Source: Burkholderia pseudomultivorans
GTDB taxonomy: Bacteria; Pseudomonadota; Gammaproteobacteria; Burkholderiales; Burkholderiaceae
Direction: 5' to 3'
Length of the DNA: 64,000 nt
NCBI RefSeq assembly: GCF_902499075.1
Contig: NZ_CABVPP010000008.1
Location: 117,031-181,030 of the forward strand
The notes under the pieces are model-generated. The model was not told the origin of the DNA. It searched no databases and saw nothing but the letters and a program-made list of their open reading frames with translations. A program made the position numbers and the translations under genes. Each line of letters starts with the position of its first letter. Position 1 is the first letter of the stretch. Positions 1 to 8,389 of this stretch are shown here, piece after piece.

Positions 1-1
1 C

Positions 2-2314
2 GGCTTTCCGACGATGTATCTCTTGTGGAAGACGACGGTCAAGACGAGCGCATCTAATTCCACTGCGACGACGCGGACCTATGATTGGGCGCACCACGAG
101 GTGCCCGCGACCACGACAGTCGACGCCGGCACGGGAACGCTGAATCTCACGACCACCTACACCTACGACGATATCGGCAACCTGACCGTGGTTGACGGGC
201 CGCGTACTGACGTGACCGATACGGTGACGACTAGCTACGACAGCGAGCGGCGCCCGACCGTGGTCACGGAACTGGGGAAGCAAACTCAGACCACCTATGA
301 TGCGGACGGCCGGCCAGTTGCTGTCGCCCGCCAGATCGGCGCTCAATGGTTGACAAACTGTTCGCGGTACAGCGCAACGGGAAAGGTTACCCGTGCATGG
401 GGGCCTTCGATGACTGCATCGGCGACAACCTGCCCGTCCGAGGCTGCTCCGGTGCCGATCACGGACACCGCGTATGATGATCTCGATCGGCCATATCAGC
501 AAACCCAGTATCTCGCGGCTGCCGATGGTGGGAACAGAGTCACGACGACGGTGTACAACGTCGACGACTCCATCAACACCATCCAGAAGGCGACCGGCAC
601 GGCGCAACAGCAGAACTATGTGCAGTACACCTATACGCCGAACGGTAAGCTAAATTCTAGTGCTGACGCGAAGAATAATCTGACCGTCTATGCATACAAC
701 GGTTTCGACCGTCTGACGAACCGATACTACCCGCTGGCCAACACACCGGGCTCGGCGAACAGCAATGATTACGACGGCTACACCTACGATCCGAACGGCA
801 ACGTGGTCACCATCCGCAGACGTAGCGGAGGCACGATCACCCAGACCTGGGATAACCTCAACCGCCTGACCGCACGTACCTATCCGAGCAGCGCTAACAA
901 TGTTCAGTTCAGTTATGACCTGCGCGGACTACGCACCGCGTCGCAGTATGCGAACGGCAGCTACGCGGTGTCCTATGCTTGGGACAACGCGGGTCGATTG
1001 CTCAACACGACGGCGGGGGGGCAGACGCTCAATTTCCAGTACGATGCCGCAGGAAATCGGACCCAGATGACGTGGCCGGATGGGTTCAATACAACTACCA
1101 GCTTCGATGCGTTGAATCGGCCGAGTGTGATCAAGGAGAACGGAAGCACCGCACTCGCGACGTACACCTACGACGACTTGGGCCGGGCGACCACGTTGAC
1201 GTTCGGAAACGGTACATCGGTTCAGCGCGGGTTCGACAATCAAGGCGGGGTTGCGACGCTGACCAACCTACTGACTGCGCCTGGCGATCAGGTGCAGTTC
1301 ACGTACGCACGTAATCAAGTTCTGGATGTGACTAGCGTCACACCGAGCAATCTTGCGTATCAGTGGAGTGGTGGAACGAGCGGCAGCCAGAGCTATACCG
1401 CGGATGGCCTGAATCGTTACACGACCGCGGCTGGAGGCTCAGTCGGGTACGACAATAACGGCAACGTGGCGAGCTACGGCGGTCGGTCGTATGGTTATGA
1501 CCTTGACAATCGACTCGTAACCGGCAGCACCGGGTTGTTTTCGACAGTGAGTCTGGCCTACGACGCGCAGGGTCGCATGCGTCAGACTGTCGAACCGAAT
1601 GGGCTCTTTGGCAGTGTCACGACGAACATGCTGTACGACGACACGAAGCTCGTCGCCGAATACGATTCGTCAGGCAATGTTCTGAGGCGTTATGTTCAGG
1701 GTTCTGGTGCAGACAATCCACTGGTTTGGTACGAAGGCTCCGGGACCACGAACAAGAATTGGTTCTACACGGATCAACTGGGCAGCGTCGTCGCCGCGGC
1801 GGATACGTCGGGGGCGAAAACGGCAACCTATACCTACGGCCCATTTGGTGAGCCGAACGCAGTGAGCGGTACGCGGTTCCGCTTCACGGGGCAGCAATTC
1901 ATTGGCTCTCTCGGGCTGTACTACTATAAGGCAAGGTTCTATTCCCCCGGACAAGGTCGGTTTTTCCAGACGGACCCTGTGGGATATAAGGACGACACGA
2001 ACCTCTACGCTTACGTGGCGAACAACCCGGTAAATCGAGTAGACCCCGCAGGGTTGACGTCCGCAGTGACGGGAAGTTCAGATGGTTCGTTTCAAATAGC
2101 AGGGCCGGGTACGAAAACTCCGAACACGGGCGCCCCATACACCTATTACGTTAATCCGGGAAGCGGTCAGATTCGTGTGTATGGCGGTGACGGATATCCA
2201 GTAGCTGACATTGATTACGATCATGATCACGGGCAAGGTGTACCACATATTCACGATTTCACCGTGGACCCATTGGGGGGATTCCCGACTCGGGGTGGCG
2301 GGTATGCTCCGTGA
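2..2314 (+). CDS. RHS/YD-repeat polymorphic toxin, 3' part (5' end outside window)
   Basis: The reading frame is open to the left window edge, so the N-terminus is missing; the first ATG at 14 is probably internal. About 20 YD-type repeats are visible, with motifs such as YDPNGN, YDAAGNR and YDNNGN. They are followed by the RHS core signature: GQQF-IGSLGLYYYKARFY, then GRFFQTDPVGY, LYAYVANNPVNRVDPAGL ending near base 2055. RHS proteins form a hollow shell around a C-terminal toxin released after the DPxGL motif. The last 86 residues are a variable tip ending in a His/Asp-rich stretch (DIDYDHDHGQG, PHIHDF). I do not recognise its toxin family with certainty; the spaced His/Asp residues would suit a metal-dependent enzyme. 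A small gene follows 41 bases downstream. RHS identity is sure; the tip's activity is inference. Confidence 0.9.
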   Translation, partial: GFPTMYLLWKTTVKTSASNSTATTRTYDWAHHEVPATTTVDAGTGTLNLTTTYTYDDIGNLTVVDGPRTDVTDTVTTSYDSERRPTVVTELGKQTQTTYDADGRPVAVARQIGAQWLTNCSRYSATGKVTRAWGPSMTASATTCPSEAAPVPITDTAYDDLDRPYQQTQYLAAADGGNRVTTTVYNVDDSINTIQKATGTAQQQNYVQYTYTPNGKLNSSADAKNNLTVYAYNGFDRLTNRYYPLANTPGSANSNDYDGYTYDPNGNVVTIRRRSGGTITQTWDNLNRLTARTYPSSANNVQFSYDLRGLRTASQYANGSYAVSYAWDNAGRLLNTTAGGQTLNFQYDAAGNRTQMTWPDGFNTTTSFDALNRPSVIKENGSTALATYTYDDLGRATTLTFGNGTSVQRGFDNQGGVATLTNLLTAPGDQVQFTYARNQVLDVTSVTPSNLAYQWSGGTSGSQSYTADGLNRYTTAAGGSVGYDNNGNVASYGGRSYGYDLDNRLVTGSTGLFSTVSLAYDAQGRMRQTVEPNGLFGSVTTNMLYDDTKLVAEYDSSGNVLRRYVQGSGADNPLVWYEGSGTTNKNWFYTDQLGSVVAAADTSGAKTATYTYGPFGEPNAVSGTRFRFTGQQFIGSLGLYYYKARFYSPGQGRFFQTDPVGYKDDTNLYAYVANNPVNRVDPAGLTSAVTGSSDGSFQIAGPGTKTPNTGAPYTYYVNPGSGQIRVYGGDGYPVADIDYDHDHGQGVPHIHDFTVDPLGGFPTRGGGYAP

Positions 2315-2355
2315 TAAATCGTTGTCAAACACTGAACTTACGTTGGTGAACCGAA

Positions 2356-2622
2356 ATGGTCTTCTATGCAAAGAGCAAGGACGGGATCGCGGGCTTTCTT
2401 CAGTACTTCCCATCGAAGTCAACTGCTGCACTGTGGGTCCGATATGGCGTCGTGAGTGAAGATTTTTGCCGGGAGCTTCGTCGACAAGGTGTCAATGTGA
2501 CTGTCTTCACGGCACAAGAGACGCTATCCGAGTCGGAACAGGAGGCTTGCAATATTGACACGATTTCAATGCATCATCCGGGCGTGGCGATTTGGGTTGA
2601 AGCTGAGCGGTCGGAAGAATAG
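2356..2622 (+). CDS. Small protein downstream of RHS tip, candidate immunity protein
   Basis: 88-residue protein with no signal peptide or membrane segment, ending VAIWVEAERSEE. I do not recognise the family. It begins 41 bases after the RHS stop on the same strand, which is where cognate immunity proteins of RHS toxins are encoded. Its base composition is lower in GC than the dnaE2 gene that follows, matching the RHS tip. A clear Shine-Dalgarno is lacking before the ATG at 2356. Position argues for immunity function; nothing in the sequence itself proves it. It ends 32 bases before the convergent dnaE2 stop. Confidence 0.6.
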   Translation: MVFYAKSKDGIAGFLQYFPSKSTAALWVRYGVVSEDFCRELRRQGVNVTVFTAQETLSESEQEACNIDTISMHHPGVAIWVEAERSEE

Positions 2623-2654
2623 CGGATGGAATCACGTTAGGGACGACAGAGATC

Positions 2655-5600
2655 TCAACAAAACTCCCTTGCCGTCGTCGGCAGCGAGCCGAGCAATTCG
2701 CTCCGGTCGACGAGCTTGCTCGCGATCAGGTGCCGCACCTTGCCTTCTGCCTGCCATACGCCGTAGACGGCGAGCAGCGCGGCGCCGAGCGCCTCCTTCC
2801 GAAACTTCTCCAGCAGACCGGGCCACAGAATCACGTTCACCTGGCCCGTCTCGTCCTCGAGCGTCATGAACAGCACGCCGTTGGCCGTGCCTGGTCGTTG
2901 TCGCACGGTGACGAGGCCGCATGCGCGCGCGAGCTGGCCGCTGCGTAACGTTGCCAGCTGCTCCGCCGACTGCAGGCGATCGAGCGCCAGCCGATCGCGC
3001 AGCAACGCCAGCGGGTGCCGGCCAAGCGTGAAGCCCATCGCGTTGTAGTCGGTCACGATCTCCTTGCCTTCGGAGGCCTGCGGCAGCGCCGGCACTGCGT
3101 CATCGCGCTCGGTGCCGCGCAGCAGATCCCGATCGGGCACGGCGGCGGCCGCCAGCCAGAGCGCGGCACGCCGGTTGCCGCCGGCGAGCGAGCGCAGCGC
3201 GTTCGCGCGTGCGAGTACCTGCAGGTCGTGCCGATCGAGCTGCGCCCGTCGCGCGAGATCCGCGACGTCGACGAACGGCCGCACCGCGCGCGCGAGCTCG
3301 ATGCGGCCGGCGACGTCCGCGCGCATGCCGCGCAGCAGTGAGAATCCAAGCCGCACCGGCGCCGATGTCGTCGGCCCCTCGATGACCGAATCCCAGGTGC
3401 TCACGTTCACGTCGACAGGCAACACTTCAACGCCACGGCGTCGCGCGTCCTGCAGCAGCTGCGATGGTGTATAGAAGCCCATCGGCTGACTGTTGAGCAA
3501 CGCCCCTAGAAACACGGCCGGCTCGTGCCGGCGCAACCAGGCGCTCGAGTAGACGAGCAACGCGAAGCTGGCCGCATGGCTCTCCGGAAACCCGTATTCT
3601 CCGAAGCCCTTGATCTGCGCGAAGATCGCCTCGGCGAATTCGCGATCGTAGCCGCGCTCGAGCATGCCGCTCACGAGCCGATCGTGGTACGGCTCGAGGC
3701 CGCCCTTGCGTTTCCACGCTGCCATCGCACGTCGCAGCTGATCGGCCTCACCGGCGGAGAAGCCGGCCGCGAGCATGGCGACCTGCATCACCTGCTCCTG
3801 GAAGATCGGCACGCCGAGCGTGCGCTTCAGAGCCTTTTCCATGCCGTCTGAAGGGAAGGTGACGGGCTCAAGCCCCTGCCGGCGGCGGAGATATGGATGC
3901 ACCATGCCGCCCTGCACGGGGCCGGGTCGAACGATCGCGACCTCGATCACGAGATCGTAGAAGCATTGGGGCCGTAGGCGCGGCAGCATCGACATTTGCG
4001 CGCGCGACTCGACCTGGAATACGCCCATGCTGTCGCCATCGCACAGCATGTCGTAGGTGGCCTTGTCTTCGGCCGGGATGTCCTGCAGCTCGAACGTCTC
4101 GCCGCGCTTCTCCGAGATCATGTCGAGCGCGCGGCGCACCATCGACAGCATGCCGAGCGCGAGCACGTCGATTTTCAGGATGCCGAGCGCCTCTATGTCA
4201 TCCTTGTCCCACTGGATGATCGTGCGATCTTCCATCGCGGCATTCTCGACTGGCACGAGCCGCGTGAGCTTGCCGCGGCTGATCACGAAGCCGCCGGAAT
4301 GTTGCGATAGATGGCGCGGGTATCCGAGCAGCTGAGCGGCGAACGCGGCCCACTGCTGATTGAGCGGCGCCTCGGGATCGAGACCGGCTTCGGCGAAACG
4401 CTGCAGCAGATCCGCGCGCGAGTCGAACCAGTGGTGACTTTTGGCGACCCGATCGACGATCGCTGGATCCACACCGAGCGCTTTGCCGGCCTCGCGCAAT
4501 GCGCTGCGCGGTCGGTACGTGGTAACGGCCGCGGTCAGCGCCGCGCGATCGCGGCCGTACTTGCGGTAGATGTACTGCATCACCTCTTCGCGACGCTGAT
4601 GCTCGAAGTCGACGTCGATGTCCGGCGGCTCGTTGCGCTCCTTGCTCATGAACCGCTCGAACAGCATCGACTGACGGGAGGGATCGACCTCCGTCACGCC
4701 GAGGCAGTAGCAGACGGCGGAGTTTGCCGCCGACCCGCGGCCCTGGCTCAAGATGCCGTTCTGACGCGCGAATTGCACGATGTCGTAGACGGTAAGGAAA
4801 TACGCCTCGTAGTTCAGTTCCGCGATCAGCTGCAGCTCGTGTTCGATCTGCGCTTGCACGTCGACCGGAATGCCGGCCGGAAAGCGCCGCTGCGCACCGA
4901 TATACGTCTGTTCGCGCAGGTAGGTCGCGACGTCGTAGCCGGCTGGAACCACCTCGTCCGGGTATTCGTACTTCAGGTCGTCGAGTGAGAACGTGCAGCG
5001 CCGCGCGACCCGCACGGTCTCCTCGAGCGCGCCGGCCGGGTAGAGGTTGGCAAGCCGCAAGCGCGATCGCAAATGCCGCTCTGCATTCGGCGCGAGCTCG
5101 TATCCGCACTCGGACACCGGCCGCCCCAGTCGGATTGACGTCAGAACGTCCTGCAGCGGTTTGCGCGATCGCACATGCATCAGCGGCCAGCTGGTGGCGA
5201 CCACCGGCACGCCGTGGCGCGCGGCGACGCGTTCAACGACACCGCGGTGGATATCGTCCATCGCACGCGCATGCAGCGTGAGCGCGACCCATGCGCGATC
5301 GCCGAACACGCGCGCGAACCATTCGACCTGCGCGTCGAGCCGCTGCTCATTGGCCGGGAAGTCGGGCGACAGGATCGCAATGCAGTCAGGCAAGCCGCGC
5401 AGATGCATGAATGGCGCGTCCGGCTGCTCGAGATCGCGCGGCGCCAACCGGTAGCTGCCTTTCTTGCCGCGCATACGGCCGAGCGACACGAGCTCGCAGA
5501 GGTTGCCGTAGCCGTCGCGATTCATCGCGAGCGCGCTGAACGCGATCGCCGGCGAGCCGTCGGCGGCCGTCAGCCGGAAGTGCGAGCCGATGATCAGAGG

Positions 5601-5804
5601 CAGGCCGGCTGCCTTCGCTTCGACGTGCGCGCGCACGACGCCGGCGAGCGAGCACTCATCGGTGATCGCGATCGCGCTGTAGCCGAGCTGCGCCGCGCGC
5701 GCCACGTATTCCTCGGCGCGCGACGCGCCGTGCAGAAACGAGAAGTCGCTGGCGACCTGCAGCTCCGCATAGGCGGGCAGGGCGCCGTAGCTCGCAGCGC
5801 TCAT
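2655..5804 (-). CDS. dnaE2: Error-prone DNA polymerase III alpha subunit (DnaE2/ImuC)
   Basis: 1049 residues, the usual DnaE2 length and shorter than replicative DnaE. The N-terminal PHP domain starts at ELQVASDFSFLHG. The C-family palm carries the acidic motif PDIDVDFE at about residues 394-401 and a further Asp in KIDVLALGM near 545. A C-terminal OB-fold follows (GVLFMTLEDETGQVNVILWP). The protein copies damaged DNA during the SOS response and needs ImuB to reach the beta clamp. It is the last gene of imuA-imuB-dnaE2, starting 6 bases after the imuB stop, so expression should be driven from the LexA-controlled imuA promoter. The gene looks intact. Confidence 0.97.
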   Translation of the reverse strand: MSAASYGALPAYAELQVASDFSFLHGASRAEEYVARAAQLGYSAIAITDECSLAGVVRAHVEAKAAGLPLIIGSHFRLTAADGSPAIAFSALAMNRDGYGNLCELVSLGRMRGKKGSYRLAPRDLEQPDAPFMHLRGLPDCIAILSPDFPANEQRLDAQVEWFARVFGDRAWVALTLHARAMDDIHRGVVERVAARHGVPVVATSWPLMHVRSRKPLQDVLTSIRLGRPVSECGYELAPNAERHLRSRLRLANLYPAGALEETVRVARRCTFSLDDLKYEYPDEVVPAGYDVATYLREQTYIGAQRRFPAGIPVDVQAQIEHELQLIAELNYEAYFLTVYDIVQFARQNGILSQGRGSAANSAVCYCLGVTEVDPSRQSMLFERFMSKERNEPPDIDVDFEHQRREEVMQYIYRKYGRDRAALTAAVTTYRPRSALREAGKALGVDPAIVDRVAKSHHWFDSRADLLQRFAEAGLDPEAPLNQQWAAFAAQLLGYPRHLSQHSGGFVISRGKLTRLVPVENAAMEDRTIIQWDKDDIEALGILKIDVLALGMLSMVRRALDMISEKRGETFELQDIPAEDKATYDMLCDGDSMGVFQVESRAQMSMLPRLRPQCFYDLVIEVAIVRPGPVQGGMVHPYLRRRQGLEPVTFPSDGMEKALKRTLGVPIFQEQVMQVAMLAAGFSAGEADQLRRAMAAWKRKGGLEPYHDRLVSGMLERGYDREFAEAIFAQIKGFGEYGFPESHAASFALLVYSSAWLRRHEPAVFLGALLNSQPMGFYTPSQLLQDARRRGVEVLPVDVNVSTWDSVIEGPTTSAPVRLGFSLLRGMRADVAGRIELARAVRPFVDVADLARRAQLDRHDLQVLARANALRSLAGGNRRAALWLAAAAVPDRDLLRGTERDDAVPALPQASEGKEIVTDYNAMGFTLGRHPLALLRDRLALDRLQSAEQLATLRSGQLARACGLVTVRQRPGTANGVLFMTLEDETGQVNVILWPGLLEKFRKEALGAALLAVYGVWQAEGKVRHLIASKLVDRSELLGSLPTTAREFC

Positions 5805-5810
5805 CGCGAA

Positions 5811-7289
5811 TCAACCGAACAGGCCGTGCAGAAAGTAGCGCGAGTCGCTTTCGTCGCTGGCCGTCGGCCGCTCCTTGAAGATCCAGTAGCAGATGCCGTT
5901 GTCGTCCTCGGCGACGAAGTAGTCGCGCGTGACGGTCTGCCCGTCCTGCCATCCGCCTTCGATACGTTCGCCCGGCGACACCATGCGCAGCGGCGTACCG
6001 TAGAACGGCCGGTGTTGGCGCGTGAGCAGCGGCACCGGCTTGGCAAGCAGCCAGGCGGGGCGCGGTAAATCCGCGGGCAACGGCGTTGCCTTCGGAGCGT
6101 CCCGCATCGGCACCCATCGGGCGGCCGGCTCCGGACGGTAGTCGGCTATGGGAGCCGGGACCAGCACGTTCTCTGCGCCGAGGCGCGCGGTGAGCAGTTC
6201 CAGTAATCGAGCGTGATCCTGCGGCGTGCCGCCGGGTTCCGGGAACAACGAATCGCTCGGCGCTGCCGCTTCCTGCACGCGTCGCGCGACGAGCCGCACG
6301 GCGATCACGGGCCCGGCGAGCTCGACATGGCCAAGCCGCTCCTTGACAAGCCGGGTCAGGTGCTCTTCGAAGCGCGTGGGGGCGCCCAGCGAAATCTCGA
6401 TCTCGGTCGGCGCGATCGCGTCGCGTCCGCGCTCGTGCTCGAGCAGCAGCGCGAATGCGGCGACGTCCAGCTGCTTCGCCGTGAGCCAACCGGTCAGCTG
6501 CAGGATCAGCCGGCGCGCGACAAACAACAGCGCCTCAGCGTGCTCGACGCGGTCCATCAGCTCGACGCGCGTGTCGAACGACGGCGGCATGTCGAGCCAG
6601 TCATAGGCCGCCGGCGCAGTGCCGGCCACCTGGTCGAGCCAGTCGATCAGCTGCGTGCCGCAACGCTTTTTGAGGCCGGCGCGGGGCAGGCGCTGCAGGT
6701 CCGCCAGCGTTTCGCAGCCGAGCTCGTCGAACCACGTCGCGTACCGCCGCGCATCAGGGGCGACCACAAACGGCACGCGCGCGAGCGCGCGGCGCAATGA
6801 CCGGGCAGACAGCGCGAGGCCGCCGCGCAGCCCGCGCGCGACCATCCATGCGGCCGGGCCTGTCGACGCGACGGAGATTGCCGCGGAGACGCCGAACGAC
6901 GCGACGACGTCGCGCACGCGCCGGCGCAGCGCGCGAATGCCATGGAAAAGGCGCAGGCTGGCCGTCACGTCGAGCAGTACCACGGCTTCGTCGGCGTCGA
7001 CGACGTTCGGCGTGAATTGCAGCAGCGCGTACGCGACGCCGAGCACGAGTTCGCGTTCTCGCACGACGTCGCGCTCGCGGATTTGCGCGTCGGGCGCGAG
7101 CGACAGCACGCCGGCGCGCCGCATGCCGACGACGATGCCGAGCGCGCGCGCGGCACGGTCCAGCGCCACGACACGGCCGCTCTCGAGCACGACGAGACCG
7201 CGCGCATCGTCAGGCGATGGCGCCGGCGAGCGTGGCCTGAACGTTTCGAGGTTGAGGTGCGGCAGATGCACGCCGATCCAGACTTGCAT
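5811..7289 (-). CDS. imuB: ImuB, inactive Y-family polymerase homologue of the mutasome
   Basis: 492 residues starting MQVWIGVHLPHLNLETF. It has the Y-family fold but the catalytic carboxylates expected at the N-terminus (DMD in DinB) are replaced (VHLPHL), as is typical of ImuB. The C-terminus has the usual ImuB pattern RDYFVAEDDNGICYWIF and a tail ending in HGLFG. ImuB is known to act as the hub linking ImuA, DnaE2 and the sliding clamp. Its start lies inside the 3' end of imuA (80 bases shared), and dnaE2 follows after 6 bases, indicating strong translational coupling. Confidence 0.95.
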   Translation of the reverse strand: MQVWIGVHLPHLNLETFRPRSPAPSPDDARGLVVLESGRVVALDRAARALGIVVGMRRAGVLSLAPDAQIRERDVVRERELVLGVAYALLQFTPNVVDADEAVVLLDVTASLRLFHGIRALRRRVRDVVASFGVSAAISVASTGPAAWMVARGLRGGLALSARSLRRALARVPFVVAPDARRYATWFDELGCETLADLQRLPRAGLKKRCGTQLIDWLDQVAGTAPAAYDWLDMPPSFDTRVELMDRVEHAEALLFVARRLILQLTGWLTAKQLDVAAFALLLEHERGRDAIAPTEIEISLGAPTRFEEHLTRLVKERLGHVELAGPVIAVRLVARRVQEAAAPSDSLFPEPGGTPQDHARLLELLTARLGAENVLVPAPIADYRPEPAARWVPMRDAPKATPLPADLPRPAWLLAKPVPLLTRQHRPFYGTPLRMVSPGERIEGGWQDGQTVTRDYFVAEDDNGICYWIFKERPTASDESDSRYFLHGLFG

Positions 7290-7926
7290 GGCGATTCAAC
7301 AAAATCGGCGAAGGGGACAACGGGACGAACAACGGCGTATCACGCGCGGGTCCGCGGCGCTTCACAAACGTGATCTCTATGCCGTCGCGCTTGGGGGCCA
7401 GCGCGAGCCGCAATGGCGCCGGCGACGCGTCGCGTGCGGCGGCCGCCGGCCGGAACAGGAAAAACAGTGCGGATCCGGTTTGCGCGGCCAGGTTCAGACG
7501 CCGCAGCGCGTCCGCGCGCACGTTTGACTGCCACAGCAGGACAGCCGCGCACGTGCCGGCGCGCAGCGCCTGCTCGGCGGCCCAGAGTGCATCGGCAGTG
7601 CGCGGGGCAGGCAGCAGGACGAAGCTGGACGGATCGACATCCCAATACGACAGCGCGAGCGGCTGCAGCCCGTGCGGCGGCTGGATCAGCATGATCGGTC
7701 GACCGCTCGAGCGCGCCAGTACAGGCGCGAGTAGCCGGAGCTCGCCGATGCCGGCCTGCTGCGTCAGCAGCTCGACCAGCGCGCCGGCCGGCCAGCCGCC
7801 GCCGGGTAGCTCGGCGGTCAGCTCAGCGTGCCCCGTGTCGACGCCGCGCGAGCTCGAGCGCGGCAGCTGACTGGCACGCCAGAGCGCGGGATGGATGGTT
7901 TCGGGATGGGCAAGAGCGGCTTGCAT
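7210..7926 (-). CDS. imuA: ImuA, RecA-like SOS mutasome subunit
   Basis: About 238 residues of the ImuA/SulA-like RecA-fold family: ELPGGGWPAGALVELL (degenerate Walker A region), a long LLAPVLA helix, and the PIMLIQPPHGL strand. A longer reading from GTG at 7947 is possible, but that GTG sits inside the LexA box. The ATG at 7926 is therefore preferred; it lies 20 bases downstream of the operator. ImuA binds ImuB and RecA and is required for induced mutagenesis. The last 27 codons overlap imuB. It heads the SOS-regulated operon imuA-imuB-dnaE2. Confidence 0.92.
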   Translation of the reverse strand: MQAALAHPETIHPALWRASQLPRSSSRGVDTGHAELTAELPGGGWPAGALVELLTQQAGIGELRLLAPVLARSSGRPIMLIQPPHGLQPLALSYWDVDPSSFVLLPAPRTADALWAAEQALRAGTCAAVLLWQSNVRADALRRLNLAAQTGSALFFLFRPAAAARDASPAPLRLALAPKRDGIEITFVKRRGPARDTPLFVPLSPSPILLNRHASLDRRASAAPQPRNVQATLAGAIA

Positions 7927-7946
7927 GGTCGTTGGGGGATCTGGCA

Positions 7947-7962
7947 CTGTATGTTTATACAG
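7947..7962 (-). promoter_or_regulatory. LexA (SOS) box of the imuA operon
   Basis: CTGTATGTTTATACAG matches the CTGT-N8-ACAG LexA consensus exactly and lies 20 bases before the imuA ATG. It predicts repression by LexA and induction on DNA damage. Confidence 0.9.
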
Positions 7963-8002
7963 TATATGCCATTCCCCACGCCGACTCCAATCCCTACCCG
8001 AA

Positions 8003-8146
8003 TTACGCCGCCAGCTGGTGCTCGTAGTAGGGCCGCTCGCGATCAGCGAGGATCTCGCGCAGCTGCGCGCGGCGAGACGGATCCGGCGCCAGCCATGCGT
8101 CGACGTTCGACGATTTGATCGGCACGATGCATCGGTACGAATACCT
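8003..8146 (-). pseudogene. C-terminal remnant of SRAP (YedK/HMCES-like) gene
   Basis: Reading leftward, the frame gives CIVPIKSSNVDAWLAPDP, then RPYYEHQLAA and a stop at 8003-8005. This resembles the end of SOS-response-associated peptidases of the YedK/HMCES family, where a VPI/MPV strand is followed by the DAWL helix. Only about 45 codons remain. Upstream of codon RCIVPI the similarity fades into the left end of the recombinase module, near 8130-8150. SRAP proteins shield abasic sites in single-stranded DNA, so a position next to imuA makes sense. I did not find the missing N-terminal part (starting MCGRY) in the window. Confidence 0.6.
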
Positions 8147-8168
8147 CGTTTTGTTAGTAATAAATGGG

Positions 8169-8197
8169 TTGACAGACATCGTCCTGTGTACTGCTAT
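8169..8197 (+). promoter_or_regulatory. Candidate sigma-70 promoter of the recombinase operon
   Basis: TTGACA (8169-8174), a 17-base spacer, then TGCTAT (8192-8197). It lies 55 bases upstream of the first small ORF and is the only good match between the SRAP remnant and the recombinase genes. Confidence 0.5.
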
Positions 8198-8251
8198 TCA
8201 ATTTCTTGAAGTCGAGTAGCGGGATGGAATTCGGGGGAGATTTGGCAACCT

Positions 8252-8389
8252 ATGGATGATCCGGAAATAGGGCGGCTGCATTGCCTCGCGGCGCGCGCGA
8301 TTGCTGACGGTGCCGACGACCTCGTGATGCGCCAATGGCGCGTGCCATTCAAGCAAGCAGCGAAGATGTTGCGCGAGGCCAGCGCGTGA
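8252..8389 (+). CDS. 45-residue protein coupled to the first recombinase
   Basis: The frame ATG 8252 to TGA 8387-8389 encodes MDDPEIGRLHC... ending KMLREASA, a 45-residue protein with several charged helices and no membrane segment. Its stop overlaps a GTG (8386) that is in frame with recombinase A, giving a GTGA junction. The same kind of overlap joins the next genes, which suggests this small frame is translated. I do not recognise a family; it could be a regulator or accessory factor of recombination, or only a leader peptide. The Shine-Dalgarno (GGGAGA) is rather far from the ATG. Confidence 0.45.
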   Translation: MDDPEIGRLHCLAARAIADGADDLVMRQWRVPFKQAAKMLREASA

